Assembly (NCBI GenBank): GCA_027486275.1
Contig: JAIXPM010000445.1
Coordinates: forward strand, 1 to 7,651
Direction: 5' to 3'
DNA length: 7,651 nucleotides
Origin: Sphingomonadales bacterium
Lineage (GTDB): Bacteria > Pseudomonadota > Alphaproteobacteria > Sphingomonadales > Sphingomonadaceae
Positions 5,712 through 7,651 of this stretch are shown piece by piece. The position numbers and the translations under genes are program-made. The notes under the pieces are model-generated. The model was not told the origin of the DNA, did not search any database, and saw nothing but the letters and a program-made list of their open reading frames with translations. Every line of letters begins with the position of its first letter. Positions within the stretch are counted from its first letter, which is position 1.

Positions 5712-7328
5712 TCATTTTTCGACCTTCACGATCACGGTGCGTTGGTTGGCCATCGCCGCATCGATGCCCTTCAGCGCAGCGGCGCGCTGTTCGGCAGACA
5801 AATCCCGCGATTTCTCGATGGCGACGCGGGCCGAGGCCATGGCCTCGCGCACCTTCTTCTGCATTTCCATGCCGCAAGTGGCGAGCTGCGCCATGTCGGC
5901 ATCGGCGGGCAGCTTCACACCGTCGCTTTCGCAACGGGCGCGCATGCGGGTCTTCACCTCGGCCATGCGGGCTTCGACGTCCTTGCCAGCCAGCGCGGCT
6001 TGCTTGCCGGCCATCTCGGCCATTTCCTGGTGGCGGATCATCACCATCTTCTTGCCTTCGGCGGTTTCCATCACCTTGACCATCTCGCCCGGGCCGCCGC
6101 CGTGCATCATCATCACGTGCGGGCCGTCGCCGCTGGTCTCGTCCGATACCACCTTGCCATCCTTCATGATGATCTTGCGGACGATCTTCTCGCCGGGCTT
6201 GCCTTGCGCGCCGTCGATCTTGTGGGTGAACACCATCACCTTGGGCGCGGCCGGAGCACTGGGCGCAGCCGGCGGCGACACCGGGGCGGGCGGCGACACA
6301 GCGGCCGGCGGTGACACGGGCGCGGGCGGCGAGACGGGTGCGGGCGGTGCCGGTGGTGCGGGCTGGGCACCCGACGCGGTGGCGATCAGGCCGCCGGCAG
6401 CGAGGCCGGTGACGGCCAGCAGGCCAAATGCACGACCAAAACGGCCCAGCTTGCGATCCTTCATCATGGCAAATCGTTCCTTCAACTGGCTCTTGTGGTT
6501 CATGGCGCAGGCCGCCACCGGGGTGGCAACGCAGGCGGATTTCAACACGGCCCGGCCATAGGTGGCGCGGGTTTCGCCATCACTGCCGGCCAGCACGCTG
6601 GCATCGCAGGCAAGTTCCTGATCGGCGCGGAAGGCGCGCCAGGCGGCATGGGCAATCGGGTTCCACCAATGCGCCGCCAGCACCACCAGCCCGGCCAGAT
6701 TGGCAGCCAGATCCAGCCGATCATGGTGGGCGCCTTCGTGCAGCAGCGCCATGCGGCGCTCGGCCGGGGAATAGCGGGCGAGGAAATCGGCCGGCAGCAG
6801 GATGCGGCGCTGGATGATGCCGGCCGCCATCGGGCCGGGCACATGGGCAGAGACGATCACGTCCACGCCGCCCTGGCGGGTGAGCAATTCGCCGTCGCGC
6901 ACGGCCTGACCCACAAAGCGCACGTGGCGCGCCCACTGGATGGCGAGGAAGGCCACCGCCCCTGCCGCCCACAGGCCAAGAAGTAGCAGCGGCCAATCCG
7001 GCAACAGGCTTGCCTCTGGCCCCATGTGCAGCGTGACGGGCGGCAGTGGCGCGTCATACCCCGCCGCGTCGGCGGGGCTCATCAGCGCCAGCGCCATATC
7101 GCCTTCCGGATTGGATTGTGCCACCGGCACATAAAGCGGCTGCCAGCCGGGAATGGCCGGCAGGATCATCCGCAATGCCGGCAGCGCCCACAGCGCGTAG
7201 GCAAAATGCGCGCCCCACAGGCGGGCCACCGGCTTGCGCACCATCAGCACCAGCAGCATCAGCAGCGTGGCGCCGATCAGCGCCTCCACAAGCCAGGTCG
7301 TGGGTGGCCAGACAGGATCAGGCATCAT
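5712..7328 (-). CDS. BlaR1-like M56 membrane metallopeptidase with proline-rich repeat and non-penicillin-binding C-terminus
   Basis: This is an integral inner-membrane zinc peptidase of 538 residues. In BlaR1/MecR1 the peptidase is activated by an external sensor and leads to cleavage of the partner BlaI-type repressor. Hydrophobic segments lie at about 12-30, 41-58, 112-130, 206-222 and 301-318. The active site is 'LLHEGAHHDRLD', with H197-E198-x-x-H201, and the downstream 'ADQELACD' supplies Glu238. 'SQLKERFAMMKDRK' is the usual intracellular stretch before the last helix. After that helix comes a proline-rich tract (322-362), then an outer domain of about 175 residues with no SxxK penicillin-sensor motif. 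It has a Met/His-rich patch ('HVMMMHGGG'), a helical charged part, and two cysteines (466 and 485) that could form a disulfide. ATG 7328 overlaps the repressor stop as ATGA, with GGGAG 8 bases upstream. The signal sensed is unknown. Confidence 0.9.
   Translation of the reverse strand: MMPDPVWPPTTWLVEALIGATLLMLLVLMVRKPVARLWGAHFAYALWALPALRMILPAIPGWQPLYVPVAQSNPEGDMALALMSPADAAGYDAPLPPVTLHMGPEASLLPDWPLLLLGLWAAGAVAFLAIQWARHVRFVGQAVRDGELLTRQGGVDVIVSAHVPGPMAAGIIQRRILLPADFLARYSPAERRMALLHEGAHHDRLDLAANLAGLVVLAAHWWNPIAHAAWRAFRADQELACDASVLAGSDGETRATYGRAVLKSACVATPVAACAMNHKSQLKERFAMMKDRKLGRFGRAFGLLAVTGLAAGGLIATASGAQPAPPAPPAPVSPPAPVSPPAAVSPPAPVSPPAAPSAPAAPKVMVFTHKIDGAQGKPGEKIVRKIIMKDGKVVSDETSGDGPHVMMMHGGGPGEMVKVMETAEGKKMVMIRHQEMAEMAGKQAALAGKDVEARMAEVKTRMRARCESDGVKLPADADMAQLATCGMEMQKKVREAMASARVAIEKSRDLSAEQRAAALKGIDAAMANQRTVIVKVEK
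6258..6347 (-). repeat. Five 18-base units encoding a PPAPVS hexapeptide repeat
   Basis: Residues 328-357 of the M56 protein read as five hexapeptides (PPAPVS, PPAPVS, PPAAVS, PPAPVS, PPAAPS), so the DNA is an imperfect 18-base tandem array. It forms an extended linker between the last membrane helix and the outer domain. The copies differ at silent and a few coding positions, so it is not a fresh duplication. The plus strand is dense in GGG runs. Confidence 0.85.
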
Positions 7329-7651
7329 TGCTTCAACTCCCGGATCAGGGCTTCAAGCTCGGCTATATCGGCAGGGGAAAGCTCGCCGCGTTCGGCGAGG
7401 TGGGCAACCAGCGGCGCCGGGCGGCCGCCGAACAGGCGATCGACCAGCCGCCGCGATTCGCCGGCGGCAATGGCGGCGCGATCAACGGCGGGTGCGTACA
7501 GATAGCGGCGGCCATCTTCCGTGGTGGTCAATGCGCCCTTGGCGGCGAGGCGGGAAAGCAACGTCTTCACCGTTGTCAGGCCCCAGCCAGTGGGTTGCAG
7601 CCGGGCCGCCACATCCTGCGCAGTGAGCGGATGCTGTGTCCACAACACCTC
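7325..7651 (-). CDS. BlaI/MecI/CopY-family transcriptional repressor (5' end cut by the right edge)
   Basis: The visible 108 residues are the C-terminal part of a small winged-helix repressor of the BlaI/MecI/CopY family. 'EVLWTQHPLTAQDVAARL' is helix 1-2 and 'GWGLTTVKTLLSRLAAKGAL' is the recognition helix. 'TTTEDGRRYLYAPAVDR' is the wing, and the last about 50 residues are the dimer helices ('SRRLVDRLFGG', 'LVAHLAERGELSPADIAELEALIREL'). Roughly 10-15 N-terminal residues are missing beyond the window. The GTG at 7646-7648 is an internal valine, not a start. Its stop overlaps the M56 peptidase start (ATGA), so repressor and peptidase are made together. By analogy with BlaI, cleavage near the junction of the two halves would release the operator, which should lie just outside the window. 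The target genes are unknown. Confidence 0.92.
   Translation of the reverse strand, partial: EVLWTQHPLTAQDVAARLQPTGWGLTTVKTLLSRLAAKGALTTTEDGRRYLYAPAVDRAAIAAGESRRLVDRLFGGRPAPLVAHLAERGELSPADIAELEALIRELKQ

Noticed and set aside
6258..6365. Possible G-quadruplex from GGG runs on the plus strand
   Set aside because: The runs follow directly from proline/alanine codons on the other strand, so there is no independent support.
5668..6561. 297-codon plus-strand open frame with a Gly/Ala repeat
   Set aside because: Antisense to the M56 peptidase; its repeat is only the complement of the PPAPVS array.

Overview
The window is GC-rich, with strongly GC-ending codons, compact same-strand gene clusters and proteins that read as alphaproteobacterial. 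An AddB-type helicase/nuclease subunit, a winged-helix protein with the sphingomonad-style 'AWDILLD ... TSLCIAA ... TTALRWI' pattern, and a BlaI/M56 pair with a proline-rich tail together suggest a sphingomonad (Sphingomonadales). The organism call is an inference from protein style; no rRNA or tRNA lies in the window. It looks like ordinary chromosome. I see no transposase, integrase, phage gene, CRISPR array or tRNA, and no gene-free stretch longer than about 190 bases.

Left arm, all on the minus strand (1-3349). Reading with transcription there are two small unnamed proteins (3349-2840 and 2809-2237), a MarR-like winged-helix protein (2205-1429), a hairpin resembling a terminator (about 1388-1357), and the 5' portion of addB (1263 to the left edge, where it is cut). 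The two small proteins look like diverged paralogues. Each can be read as a response-regulator receiver fold that has lost the phosphoacceptor aspartate and the conserved lysine. With the winged-helix gene directly downstream they form an unusual, apparently undescribed regulatory cassette, and this is the most novel part of the window.

Middle, on the plus strand (3536-5660). A 186-base divergent intergenic region (3350-3535) carries a near-consensus CtrA-like box. It is followed by a VOC/glyoxalase-fold protein translationally coupled to an exported GlcG/HbpS-type protein. Next comes infC (IF-3) with its own probable promoter, an excellent Shine-Dalgarno and a probable non-canonical ATA start, closed by a strong intrinsic terminator. 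A GAF-fold free methionine-(R)-sulfoxide reductase follows, with all three expected cysteines.

Right arm, on the minus strand (7651-5712). A BlaI/MecI/CopY-type repressor, cut by the right edge, overlaps by ATGA a BlaR1-like M56 membrane metallopeptidase. The usual penicillin-sensor domain is replaced by a proline-rich hexapeptide repeat and a Met/His/Lys-rich C-terminal domain. This pair is probably a proteolysis-driven signal transduction unit for an unknown signal. It converges on the methionine sulfoxide reductase gene.
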